Shown here one piece after another: positions 16,664 to 24,546 of a DNA stretch of 48,647 nt. Position 1 is the first letter of the stretch, and each line of letters starts with the position of its first letter. The notes below the pieces were generated by a model. The model saw only the letters and a list, made by a program, of their open reading frames with translations. It made no database searches and had not been told where the DNA came from. This DNA is from JBLHKE01 sp047619485 (lineage in GTDB: Bacteria > Verrucomicrobiota > Verrucomicrobiia > Verrucomicrobiales > DEV007), in the NCBI GenBank assembly GCA_047619485.1, contig JBLHKE010000001.1, forward strand, positions 1-48,647. The letters are read 5' to 3'. Made by a program: the position numbers and the translations under genes.

Positions 16664-16924
16664 ATGAGCAAACCAACCGTCGCTGACAACAAGCCCATTC
16701 CAGTCGAACTCACAGCCGGGGAAAAATACTTCTTCTGCGCCTGTGGCAAATCCTCCAACCAACCCTTCTGCGACGGATCGCACAAGGGGACGGGATTCGG
16801 CCCGAAAGCGTTCGTCGCCGAGAAGGACGGCAAGGCCTTCCTCTGCCAGTGCAAGCAAACCGCCAACGCGCCGTTCTGCGATGGTTCGCACTCGAGTATT
16901 CCTGACGAGCAGGTTGGTGAATAA
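16664..16924 (+). CDS. Tandem CDGSH-type iron-sulfur protein
   Basis: An 86-residue protein with two CDGSH motifs. The first is FCACGKSSNQPFCDGSH (residues 24-40), the second CQCKQTANAPFCDGSH (61-76), each supplying three Cys and one His for a 2Fe-2S cluster. Known CDGSH proteins carry labile clusters that respond to redox state. A single chain with two motifs can fold as a pseudo-dimer. It lies 5 bases before the FMN reductase, so the two probably work in the same redox step. Confidence 0.9.
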   Translation: MSKPTVADNKPIPVELTAGEKYFFCACGKSSNQPFCDGSHKGTGFGPKAFVAEKDGKAFLCQCKQTANAPFCDGSHSSIPDEQVGE

Positions 16925-16929
16925 CTGAC

Positions 16930-17472
16930 ATGAAAAAAATCCTAGCCTTCGGAGCTTCGACCAGCTCCGCATCGATCAACCGCAAGCTCGCGGTGCACGC
17001 CGCCGGGCAAGTCCCCGACGCCGCGGTCACCGACCTCGACCTGCGCCGCTTTGAACTGCCGATCTACAGTGCCGATGAAGAAGAGAAAAACGGTGTGCCC
17101 GCCGCAGCGCAAGAATTCCTCGATCTGATTCGCGCCCACGACGGCATCGTCCTCTCCATGGCCGAGCACAACGGTTCCTACACCGCAGCGTTTAAGAATC
17201 TTTACGATTGGACTTCGCGCCTCGAGCAGAAAGTCTGGTCGGGCAAGCCGATGCTACTGCTCGCCACATCACCTGGCGCGCGCGGCGGGCTCACCGTGTT
17301 GGAGGCGGCCAAGGCCACCTTCCCACGCATGGGAGCGAACCTGATCGAAGCATTCAGCCTACCGTCGTTTTACGAGAACTTCGACGAAGCTGAGGGTGTC
17401 AAACTGGCGGATCTCCGCGTCGCACTCGATGCCGCGATCGCCAGGTTCGCCGCCAGCGTGGCCGAAGTATAA
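16930..17472 (+). CDS. NAD(P)H-dependent FMN reductase / quinone reductase
   Basis: A 180-residue flavodoxin-fold protein. The N-terminal FMN phosphate loop is FGASTSSASINRKLA, and the family segment AEHNGSYTAAFKNLYDWTSR follows at about residue 78, with LLATSPGARGG further on. Such enzymes reduce FMN, quinones or azo compounds with NAD(P)H. It is the last gene of the pirin operon, where it could detoxify quinones made or sensed by pirin. No terminator is evident after its stop. Confidence 0.9.
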   Translation: MKKILAFGASTSSASINRKLAVHAAGQVPDAAVTDLDLRRFELPIYSADEEEKNGVPAAAQEFLDLIRAHDGIVLSMAEHNGSYTAAFKNLYDWTSRLEQKVWSGKPMLLLATSPGARGGLTVLEAAKATFPRMGANLIEAFSLPSFYENFDEAEGVKLADLRVALDAAIARFAASVAEV

Positions 17473-17863
17473 CCCGGAGGGCGGGCACTCTTGTCTGTCG
17501 GTCATCCGGCCGCACGACGCCGAGCTCGAAAACACACAACGGTGAATCGTGTGTAGAAACTCGATGCTGGCGTTGTTAGGCGATTGGCATGATTCGTCCG
17601 GCGAACATTCGGCCGGATGCCAAAGATACCTGATGAACAAGCAACCAACCGTGAATCTTGTCGGCGGGAGATTTTGACTCCTAGCACCGAACCATCGGCC
17701 ACAAGATCTAGGCAGGCAGTAAGAAGCGGCAACCAAAAAGCAACCTGTGGCGAGGGATGCCGTCAGCCCTATAACTAACTATTTCACCGCTCGAAGCTTC
17801 CAGCAGTCTTCTGCCTCTTCACACCATGCAAAGCATGGCACTGGTCAGGTTCGGACGGACTTT
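17473..17863. other. Gene-poor gap with small hairpins
   Basis: No gene is convincing in these 391 bases. Visible structures are a perfect 6-bp hairpin (CCATGC/GCATGG, 17825-17839) and ACACAC/GTGTGT near 17530. A segment at 17841-17859 resembles the start of the SRP RNA core but lacks the matching 3' side. Overlapping the end of the next gene, GGACT at 17857-17861 pairs with AGTCC at 17866-17870 around a TTTT loop. Confidence 0.4.
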
Positions 17864-18163
17864 TTAGTCCTCGAGCATCATGCCACCGCCGCCTGCTGTG
17901 GCAGGTGACCCAGCTGGCTGAGTGTTTGGTGAACCCGCTGGCGATCTTGATGGTGCGGCGGAAGCAGGTACTTCGTTCTGTGCCTGGGCGGCAACCTCTT
18001 CCATCGGAGTGGTCAAGTCGAAGGCAGCGACGACGGCCTCGAGGCTCTTCAGCTTGGCATCAAAGTCTTCGGCTTGGCTCTGATTCGTCACGTGCGCGAC
18101 TCGCCACATAATGCAGAGCTCGGCGTAGGTATTCATGACGATAGCTTCAAATTCTTTGTTCAT
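17864..18163 (-). CDS. Small acidic hypothetical protein with Pro/Ser/Gly-rich tail
   Basis: A 99-residue protein I do not recognise. Residues 1-58 look helical (MNKEFEAIVMNTYAELCIMW, then DFDAKLKSLEAVVAAF). The last 40 residues are low-complexity Ala/Pro/Ser/Gly with two PAGSP repeats and end in GGGGMMLED. No signal peptide or membrane segment. The gene is isolated between two gaps and its codon use resembles that of its neighbours, so I think it is real. The sequence says nothing about its function. Confidence 0.5.
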   Translation of the reverse strand: MNKEFEAIVMNTYAELCIMWRVAHVTNQSQAEDFDAKLKSLEAVVAAFDLTTPMEEVAAQAQNEVPASAAPSRSPAGSPNTQPAGSPATAGGGGMMLED

Positions 18164-18228
18164 AGCCGCAAATTATCGTTAAGTTTTCTTAAAAATCAAG
18201 TGTTCGCAATATCTTTGCAAGAAAATGC

Positions 18229-18261
18229 GCCAGCCCGCCCCGGTTGGGGGGGGCGGGAGGC
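18229..18261 (-). terminator. GC-rich stem after metY
   Basis: CCCGCCCC at 18234-18241 pairs with GGGGCGGG at 18250-18257, extended by GCC/GGC outside a small asymmetric bulge. It lies 34 bases past the metY stop. On the minus strand it is followed by GCATTTTCTT, a weak T-tract, so termination is likely but may be incomplete. Confidence 0.6.
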
Positions 18262-18294
18262 TGTCATCTGGTTGATGGGCGGAAGTTTTTCGTG

Positions 18295-19584
18295 CTACTC
18301 GACGGCTTTCGCGAGCGCCTGATCGATGTCGGCGAGGATGTCCTCAGCGTTCTCGATCCCGACGCTCAGGCGCACCAGTTCTGGGACGATGCCGCCGGCG
18401 AGTTGCGCCTCGGCGCTGAGCTGCGAGTGAGTGGTGGTCGCCGGATGGATCGCGAGCGACTTGGCGTCGCCGACGTTGGCGAGGTGCGAGATGAGCTCGA
18501 GGGAATCGATAAATTTCGCGCCCGCTTCGGCGCCGCCTTTGATCCCGAACACGACCATCGCCCCGCCTTTGCCCCGGAGGTATTTCTGGTTCTTCTCGAA
18601 CTCCGGATCGTCCGGCAGACCGGGGTAGCGCACCCAGTCGACGCGCTCGTCGGCCTGGAGGGCTTTGGCGACGGTGAGCGAGTTCTCGCAGTGGCGCTCC
18701 ATGCGCAGTGGCAAGGTTTCGATCCCCTGCAGCGCGATCCACGAGTTGTCGGGTGCGATGCAGGCGCCGAGGTTGCGCAGTGGCACGGTGCGCATGCGTA
18801 GAATGTACGCCAGTGGTGCCAGCGGATCCGGTAGGTCGTGGCCCCAGCGCAGCCCGTGGTAGGAATTGTCAGGCTCGTCGAACAAGGGGTGCTTGCCGGC
18901 GGCCCAGTTGAACTTGCCAGAGTCGATAACGATCCCGCCGATGCCTGCGCCGTGCCCGCCGAGCCACTTGGTCAGCGAGTGCACGACAATGTCCGCGCCG
19001 TGTTCGATCGGGCGCGTGAGATAAGGAGTGGAGAAAGTGGAGTCGACGATGAGCGGCAGACCGTTCGAGTGGGCGACGTCTGCGACGGCGGCAATGTCGG
19101 TGATCTCGAGCGCGGGGTTCGACACGGACTCACAGAAAAGCGCACGGGTGTTCTCGTCGATCGCTGCGGCGAAATTTGCCGGATCGTTGGAGTCGACCAT
19201 TCGCACCTCGATGCCGAGCGCTGGCAGGAGCTCGTTGAACTGCGTGTAGCTGCCGCCGTAGAGATTGCGGGCGGAGACGATGTTGTCACCCGCCTTGGCG
19301 AGGTTGATGATGGAGTAGAAAACCGCCGAGGTGCCCGAGGCGACCGCGAGGCCGGCTGGCTCTGGCGCGCCTTCCAACAGGGCGACGCGGCGCTCGAGGA
19401 CGTCCGAGGTCGGATTCATCAAACGCGTGTAGATGTTTCCTAGCTCTCTGAGAGCGAACAGGTTGGCGGCGTGCTCGGTGTTCTTGAAGACGAACGAGGA
19501 GGTTCGGTAAATCGGTACGGCGCGCGAGAGGGTGTCGGTATCGGGTTGGTGACCGCCGTGTAGGCAGAGGGTTTCGAGTTTCAT
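18295..19584 (-). CDS. metY: O-acetylhomoserine aminocarboxypropyltransferase (sulfhydrylase)
   Basis: A 429-residue PLP enzyme of the Cys/Met metabolism family. It makes homocysteine directly from O-acetylhomoserine and sulfide. The PLP lysine is Lys206 in HSLTKWLGGHG. Other family marks are TLCLHGGH at the start, IYTRLMNPT, ASGTSAVFY and the segment EPDNSYHGLRWG, the last favouring MetY over MetB. A GC-rich terminator follows. The 259-base gap upstream is shared with a divergent porin-like gene; no S-adenosylmethionine riboswitch could be recognised there. Specificity is inferred from length and motifs. Confidence 0.92.
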   Translation of the reverse strand: MKLETLCLHGGHQPDTDTLSRAVPIYRTSSFVFKNTEHAANLFALRELGNIYTRLMNPTSDVLERRVALLEGAPEPAGLAVASGTSAVFYSIINLAKAGDNIVSARNLYGGSYTQFNELLPALGIEVRMVDSNDPANFAAAIDENTRALFCESVSNPALEITDIAAVADVAHSNGLPLIVDSTFSTPYLTRPIEHGADIVVHSLTKWLGGHGAGIGGIVIDSGKFNWAAGKHPLFDEPDNSYHGLRWGHDLPDPLAPLAYILRMRTVPLRNLGACIAPDNSWIALQGIETLPLRMERHCENSLTVAKALQADERVDWVRYPGLPDDPEFEKNQKYLRGKGGAMVVFGIKGGAEAGAKFIDSLELISHLANVGDAKSLAIHPATTTHSQLSAEAQLAGGIVPELVRLSVGIENAEDILADIDQALAKAVE

Positions 19585-19671
19585 AGTGAGCGCATTTCAA
19601 GCCAGCTCCGCCACCGAATCAAGGATGCATTTCGCAAGCGCTGACCAAAAATAACAGCTTTTCTAGAAGTA

Positions 19672-19702
19672 ATACGAATCCAATTTTTAGTAATATTCGT
19701 AT
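19672..19702. promoter_or_regulatory. Inverted repeat, candidate operator between metY and the porin-like gene
   Basis: ATACGAAT at 19672-19679 is repeated in inverse as ATTCGTAT at 19695-19702. The half-site centres are 23 bases apart, about two helical turns, as expected for a dimeric regulator. The region is AT-rich and sits between two divergent genes, 142 bases before the porin-like start. The second arm overlaps TATAAA, a possible -10 element. No regulator can be named. Confidence 0.4.
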
Positions 19703-19843
19703 AAAACGGGTTTTTAGCCCTTTCGGAGTTGGGATATTAACTGCTTATTAGCTGCTGAATCTGGTATGGGGGAATCTGTGCCGTATTCAAAAGCCTGTTA
19801 GCAAGCTATCGAAAAATACCAAACCAAATAACATCCACAAAAA

Positions 19844-20587
19844 ATGATCAACCAAAAATCTACTCTCGCCCTCGTCGGACTTCTTTCGGCCGGTGCGATC
19901 GCTACTTCACAAGCTGGTACCCCAATGGCGCCACCTGCTACGATGACTGAAGAGTCGTCAATCTTCAGCGGCTCGATCTCGGTCGGCTATGACACTGATT
20001 ACATCTTCCGCGGTGTGAACCTCGGCACTGATGCTGCGTGGGGAGGAGTCGACACAAACTTCGAGCTTGCCGAAGGACTCAGCCTGAATCTCGGTGCTTG
20101 GTACATTAACCCAACCGGTGGTGGACGAGACAACGATGAGCTCGACCTCTACGCTTTCCTCAACACCAGCGTTGGTGACCTTGACCTCGGCGTTGGCTTC
20201 ACTAGCTACATCTTCCCAGAGGCCGGTGGTGATACACCAGAGGCAGCTTTGACACTCGGTTACTCGATCGGTGTGATCGATCTTGGCGTCCTCTACGCCT
20301 ACGACTTCGACGCTGAAGGTTCTTACATCGAGAACACCATTGGTACCACCATCGAGATCAGCGACAACGTCGCCCTCGAGCTTGGCACTGGCATCAGCTA
20401 CGGCGTCGACTACTACGGTGTCGACGGCTTCAACAACGTCTTCGCACGCGCCGCTCTGCCGATCGCGCTCACCGAGACGCTCACCCTCTCGCCTTACATC
20501 GCTCACAGCTGGGCGATCGATAGCCTCGAGGACAACGGCGGCGACGACGAGCTCTTCGGCGGTGCCAGCTTGAGCGTCAAGTTCTAA
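19844..20587 (+). CDS. Outer-membrane beta-barrel protein, TorF-like putative porin
   Basis: A 247-residue protein with a Sec signal peptide (cleavage near SQA, about residue 24). The mature part alternates hydrophobic and polar residues in repeated strands and starts with SISVGYDTDYIFRGVNLG, a motif seen in TorF-type and other small porin-like proteins. It is strongly acidic and ends SLSVKF, with the terminal Phe used by the BAM insertion machinery. It should sit in the outer membrane as a channel or receptor. A strong terminator follows at 20648, so it is probably a single-gene transcript. Confidence 0.8.
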   Translation: MINQKSTLALVGLLSAGAIATSQAGTPMAPPATMTEESSIFSGSISVGYDTDYIFRGVNLGTDAAWGGVDTNFELAEGLSLNLGAWYINPTGGGRDNDELDLYAFLNTSVGDLDLGVGFTSYIFPEAGGDTPEAALTLGYSIGVIDLGVLYAYDFDAEGSYIENTIGTTIEISDNVALELGTGISYGVDYYGVDGFNNVFARAALPIALTETLTLSPYIAHSWAIDSLEDNGGDDELFGGASLSVKF

Positions 20588-20647
20588 GACGGAAAATCAA
20601 TTTGGAGATTCCCCGGGCTCGCAAATGTCCGGAGCTCCTCTTCAGGT

Positions 20648-20680
20648 GCCCGCCTCCGTAAGGAGGTGGGCAATTTTTTT
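20648..20680 (+). terminator. Strong terminator after the porin-like gene
   Basis: GCCCGCCTCC at 20648-20657 pairs with GGAGGTGGGC at 20662-20671 (10 bp, one G-U pair) around a GTAA tetraloop, followed by AATTTTTTT. It is 61 bases after the stop codon. Confidence 0.88.
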
Positions 20681-21160
20681 GTCAATTGTAGCTGGGCAGT
20701 TGATGGACGACGACCAGCGTATTGGGCGAACATCATCAGCGCCTCGCACCGGCTATTTGCCGAGGACTTGGTGATCGAGGTCTTACTCATCCAAGGAAGC
20801 CCGGTAGATCTGATCGCAATCGTAGATGAGTTCATCTCGCTCGCAGGTCACCGTGCAGCTCTCGGTCAACGCTTGGGATGCGTTGGATCCGCAGGTGGGC
20901 GTAATCGCTCTCAATTTCAACCTTTCCATTTCGATTGTGATCCTCCAGCGCCTAGGTGGCGTGCAAGCCTGCTTGCGATGCTAGGGCGTTCGTCGAACGC
21001 AACCCGAACACAAGATTGGCAGCGTGATGGAGTCGCGGTCGAGAGCGTCGGTGTGATCGATCCGGCGACTGGCCGCATGACGGTGGTGCTACGGTTAGAA
21101 ACCATGATCGACGATACTGCGCGCGAGTTCATGCGTCTGGCGGTGGAGTTGTATTTTTGA
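20681..21160 (+). pseudogene. Probable remnant of an unknown gene
   Basis: The 696 bases between the porin-like gene and lpxA have no clean gene. One plus-strand frame runs to a stop at 21160. Its last 50 residues read like a real protein end (VAVESVGVIDPATGRMTVVL, DDTAREFMRLAVELYF), while the part before about 20900 looks random and any start would overlap the terminator hairpin. I read this as the 3' end of a decayed gene, perhaps with an earlier frameshift. It could also be a small unknown gene starting internally. Confidence 0.3.
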
Positions 21161-21283
21161 GATGTCTCTGCGTGAGATTTTCCCGATGCTTGAGTGAATC
21201 AACCGCAGCTAGCCATCCCCACCTCATCATCCGGCCGACCAATCTCTGGAAAATCCCCAGAATTCGCCTAAGATTGCGCCCGT

Positions 21284-22075
21284 ATGTCCTCAACGACCCA
21301 GATTCACCCAACCGCCATCATCGATCCCGCTGCGAAAATTGGCATGGGCGTTGAGATTGGTCCCTATTGCGTGATCTACGCCGGGGTGGAGATCGGCGAT
21401 GGCTGCTGGCTGCAAAACCATGTCACCATCGACGGCTCGACCAAGATCGGCAAGGACAACCGTTTTTACGCCTATGGTTCGATCGGACAGCGCAGCCAAG
21501 ATCTAAAGTACGCTGGTGAGCCGACCCACCTCGAGGTTGGTGACGGCAATTGCTTCCGTGAGTTCGTCTCCGTCAACCGCGGTACCGAACCGGAAAGCTA
21601 CACACGCATCGGCAGTGATGGAAATTTTCTCGCCTACAGCCATATTGCACATGATTGCACGGTCGGCGATGGCGTGATTTTTTCCAACAACGGGACGCTC
21701 GCTGGCCACGTCGAGATGGGGGATCACGCGATCCTCGGCGGGCTCACCGCGGTGCACCAATTCTGCCGCGTCGGCCGCCATGCGATCACCGGCGGTTGCT
21801 CGAAGATCGTGCAGGACGTGCCGCCGTTCATGATTGCCGATGGCAACGCCGCCGAGGTGCGCGGGATCAATGCGGTAGGCCTTGGGCGTCACGGTTTTTC
21901 CGAGGAGTCAATCCGTGCACTGAAAGAGGCTTACAAGGTGATCTACCGCCGCAACCTAAACACGGCGGAAGCGCTCGCGCAGTTGAAGGAGGCGCATCCG
22001 GAAGAGGGCGGCGACCCACTGGTACGCGAGCTCATCGAGTTCATCGATTCGAGCCAGCGCGGGATCATCCGCTGA
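21284..22075 (+). CDS. lpxA: UDP-N-acetylglucosamine acyltransferase
   Basis: A 263-residue enzyme of the first step of lipid A synthesis, adding a 3-hydroxyacyl chain from acyl-ACP to UDP-GlcNAc. The left-handed beta-helix is built from hexapeptide repeats from residue 5 on (IHPTAIID, VEIGPYCVI, KIGKDNRFY). The catalytic base is His123 in YSHIAHDCTVG, and the C-terminal helical domain (about 190-263) is complete. It supports a lipopolysaccharide-containing outer membrane. The usual lpxD-fabZ neighbours are absent. It converges with the following gene. Confidence 0.94.
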   Translation: MSSTTQIHPTAIIDPAAKIGMGVEIGPYCVIYAGVEIGDGCWLQNHVTIDGSTKIGKDNRFYAYGSIGQRSQDLKYAGEPTHLEVGDGNCFREFVSVNRGTEPESYTRIGSDGNFLAYSHIAHDCTVGDGVIFSNNGTLAGHVEMGDHAILGGLTAVHQFCRVGRHAITGGCSKIVQDVPPFMIADGNAAEVRGINAVGLGRHGFSEESIRALKEAYKVIYRRNLNTAEALAQLKEAHPEEGGDPLVRELIEFIDSSQRGIIR

Positions 22076-22108
22076 GCGAATACGGAGGTCTTCGATAGCA
22101 AATTGAAC

Positions 22109-23452
22109 TTACGAGCCACGGCGGAATTGGCGACGCAAGCCGCGCCAGGTGAACATCCCACCGAGCAAAAACTGGAGGCCCAGGACGACCCACACGCAGC
22201 CTGCAATCTTCCCTTTGCCGCTGCTCGCCATGGGACCTGACAAGACTGGCTCGCGGCTGAGTTGGAAAAGAATTGCCATCTCGCCGAGGTGCGGCGCGTG
22301 ATCTCCGTCTGAGACCAAACGCGGCAAAAGCAAGGTTCCGTTCGCCAGCGGCCAGGACATTGCTAGCATCTCGGTGCTCATGGAGTAGGCACGTTTGAAA
22401 TCGCCATTCGTACGCGCTGCCGCGACGCCGAATGCCGATGCCGCCGAGCCAAATCCACCCAGTACAGGGCCGGCATCGACGTCGAAATACCACTCTTCCC
22501 CGCCTTGCCCAGTGGGGAATTCGCGGAATCCCACAGCGAACCAGTTCTCCTGCCAGAAGTTGTCGACATAATGGCGGTACCACTGTGCGCCCTCCGGTTG
22601 CCAGACCTCCGGTCCGAAGCTGCATAGGTAGGAATTTCCGCAGCCGCGCGAACCGTCTAAGGGTAGGCCGACCCCGGAATCAGCGGCGTATGGCGGCAAG
22701 CCCAATGGCTGCGCGAGGGCGCCGGTGAAGCCGCGCAGCGAGCGCTGCAGAAACTCATTCCGATCAGTGCCGAGAACTTCATCCGCACGATGGATCGCAG
22801 CCAGCGCGGCCACCACGTCTGTCGGGTAGCACTGGCCCGGGTAATCATCCAGCAGACCGGAGGGCGATGCCGCAAGTTCGGCGGACAAGGACTGTGCTTG
22901 CGCGCGCAATATCTCCAGGTGCTCCTCGCTGTCGGTGAGCTCGTGCTCCGCGATGACTGCCCACATCATCAGCATCCGGTAGAAGACATTCTCACGCTCG
23001 AGATACTCCACCTCACCCCAGTGCGTTTTCACCCAGGTCGCGTGATTCTCGTCCAGCACCAGTGCGACCGCTGCGTCGATCGCGCTGCGCGCGTATTCCT
23101 TCGGTGCGGTTTTTGAGAGGGAGTTGTCCGCCTCCCAGCTCTCTTGCAATTGCATCGTCGACCACAGGAAGAACACCGAGCCAAACAGGGGCCATTCGGT
23201 GCCAGCGATGTCGTAGGTGTCCACCTGGGCGGCATCACCGGACTCGACACGCCGTAGCGCATAATTCTCGTAGCGGCCGCTTAATTTTTTGTGCCATGCG
23301 AAGGCAAACTCAGAGCCGCCGGGTTGGTGCAGCCCCTCATCGTTGAGGATGTAGTGGGTCGTGATTCCGAAGGGGATCAGGAAAAACCAGATCCCGACGA
23401 AGAGTAGAAGCAGACCCCAGAGATTTTTCAGCGTTGGTTTGAGTGGCGGCAT
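22109..23452 (-). CDS. Membrane-anchored protein of unknown function, possible alpha-toroid domain
   Basis: A 447-residue protein. I chose the ATG at 23452, just before a membrane segment (NLWGLLLLFVGIWFFLIPFG); the frame is open 50 codons further but that part looks non-coding. A second hydrophobic segment ends the chain (about 420-440). Between lies a large soluble domain rich in Trp and helices with Gly-rich turns (DYPGQCYPTDVVAAL, RGCGNSYLC, FDVDAGPVLGGFGSAA). The helix-then-Gly-turn pattern suggests an alpha/alpha toroid, as in glycan-active or linalool-dehydratase-like proteins, but I cannot identify a family. It lies on the opposite strand to lpxA. Confidence 0.6.
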   Translation of the reverse strand: MPPLKPTLKNLWGLLLLFVGIWFFLIPFGITTHYILNDEGLHQPGGSEFAFAWHKKLSGRYENYALRRVESGDAAQVDTYDIAGTEWPLFGSVFFLWSTMQLQESWEADNSLSKTAPKEYARSAIDAAVALVLDENHATWVKTHWGEVEYLERENVFYRMLMMWAVIAEHELTDSEEHLEILRAQAQSLSAELAASPSGLLDDYPGQCYPTDVVAALAAIHRADEVLGTDRNEFLQRSLRGFTGALAQPLGLPPYAADSGVGLPLDGSRGCGNSYLCSFGPEVWQPEGAQWYRHYVDNFWQENWFAVGFREFPTGQGGEEWYFDVDAGPVLGGFGSAASAFGVAAARTNGDFKRAYSMSTEMLAMSWPLANGTLLLPRLVSDGDHAPHLGEMAILFQLSREPVLSGPMASSGKGKIAGCVWVVLGLQFLLGGMFTWRGLRRQFRRGS

Positions 23453-23786
23453 GGCAACGAAACCTTCCGACAATGCGGGTCGCTCGATGTTCGATGTAAA
23501 GTGGGCGCCCCTGCCCATTGGAGTTAGGTCAAGCCGGATAGTAGCGTAGCCTTTAGGCTGTGTCCGCCGAAGCGATCCCATTTCCTGATGGCCAGTGCGC
23601 AAACGGAATCCAAGGGGTCTGTCGTGTCGTCGAGAGCACAGGTCATGCGCAGACGGGACTGACGTTTTTGACGAGCTTCTAAAGGCTACGCTCGTCTTAA
23701 CCTAACGCCAAGGGGCACTCCTGCTCGCTGAGCACAGAACAGTCGGCGGGCATAAGCGCCCGTTTTACGGTTTGGAGACAGCTGCG
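23453..23786. other. Intergenic region without recognised genes
   Basis: This gap separates clpP from the next gene, both on the minus strand. I see no convincing open frame, tRNA or strong promoter. Its left end must hold the promoter of the membrane-anchored protein, and its right end is a repeat element (23787-23820). clpX, often downstream of clpP, is not here. Confidence 0.4.
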
Positions 23787-23820
23787 CGGAGTTTGGGCAG
23801 ACAGGGGTGTCCGCCCTCCG
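23787..23820. repeat. Intergenic hairpin repeat, copy 1
   Basis: The core GGGCAGACAGGGGTGTCCGCC folds with one mismatch (GGCAGAC with GTCCGCC, 6-base loop), and an outer GGAG/CTCC pair extends it. A near-identical copy lies at 31682-31716. Both sit within about 10 bases of the stop codon of a minus-strand gene, here clpP, so they may act as transcript ends or be REP-like elements. Confidence 0.6.
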
Positions 23821-23825
23821 TTGCG

Positions 23826-24518
23826 TTACTTGTCCTTGTCCTTGTCCTTGTCGAGCACGCCGCCCGGCACTGGTGACTCGAGCACTTTGTCGATCAGCTT
23901 AAACTCGGCCGCATCCGCGGCGATCATGTAATTGTCCCGGTCAGATGCCTTCTCGATCTCCTCTGGCGTCTTGCCGGTGTGGTGGGCGATGATGCCGTTT
24001 AGGCGCTTCTTGAGCCCATACATGAACTCGACCGTGCGCTCGACGTCGGACGCGGTGCCCTGAGCGCCACCAGATACTTGGTGGATCATGACGTGGGCGT
24101 TCGGCAATGCGTAACGCTTGCCGGCAGCACCAGCGCAGAGCAGGACGGCGCCCATGCTCGCGGCCATGCCGAGGCAGTAGGTGTTCACATCACAAGACAG
24201 GAATTGCATCGTGTCGTAGATCGCGAGGCCAGCGGTGACGCTGCCACCCGGGCTGTTGATGTAGAGGTTGATGTCTTTGCCCGGATCCTGCATCTGCAGG
24301 TAGAGCAACTGACCGATGACATAGTTGGCCATGCCGTCCTCGATCGGTCCCTGGATGAATACGATGCGATCTTTCAGCAGGCGCGACCACAGGTCGAACT
24401 GCATGTATCCCTGTCCCTCTTTCTCGTAGATGAGAATGTTGTCCACGGCCGACTTCGGCGGTGCTGGTTGGCCCAGATGTGGCAGTTGGAAGGGGGAGGG
24501 TGGGGTGGCGTCGGACAT
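23826..24518 (-). CDS. clpP: ATP-dependent Clp protease proteolytic subunit
   Basis: A 230-residue serine protease forming the ClpP barrel. The catalytic triad is visible: Ser121 (GMAASMGA), His146 (VMIHQVSGG) and Asp195 (SDRDNYM). The N-terminal 25 residues are Pro-rich, longer than in E. coli. The C-terminus ends in four Asp-Lys pairs encoded by a tandem 6-base repeat. It follows tig by 28 bases, a conserved order, but clpX is not next to it. A hairpin repeat follows the stop. Confidence 0.94.
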   Translation of the reverse strand: MSDATPPSPFQLPHLGQPAPPKSAVDNILIYEKEGQGYMQFDLWSRLLKDRIVFIQGPIEDGMANYVIGQLLYLQMQDPGKDINLYINSPGGSVTAGLAIYDTMQFLSCDVNTYCLGMAASMGAVLLCAGAAGKRYALPNAHVMIHQVSGGAQGTASDVERTVEFMYGLKKRLNGIIAHHTGKTPEEIEKASDRDNYMIAADAAEFKLIDKVLESPVPGGVLDKDKDKDK

Positions 24519-24546
24519 GATTTGTGTGGTGGTCGTTGGTTTTGGA

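Noticed and set aside
17571..17582. Integron attC-like end (GTTAGGC) and, at 38206-38212, GCCTAAC
   Set aside because: Neither has the opposite core site at a proper distance or the internal palindrome of an attC, and there is no integrase gene.
17841..17859. SRP RNA-like core (CTGGTCAGGTTCGGACGGA)
   Set aside because: It matches most of the 5' side and tetraloop of the bacterial SRP core, but the 3' AGCAG side and the closing CCAG helix are missing, and the segment overlaps the next gene's end. Likely chance; a covariance-model search would settle it.
19585..19671. S-adenosylmethionine riboswitch upstream of metY
   Set aside because: I looked for SAM-I, SAM-II and SAH-type conserved blocks in the short leader and found none that fit.
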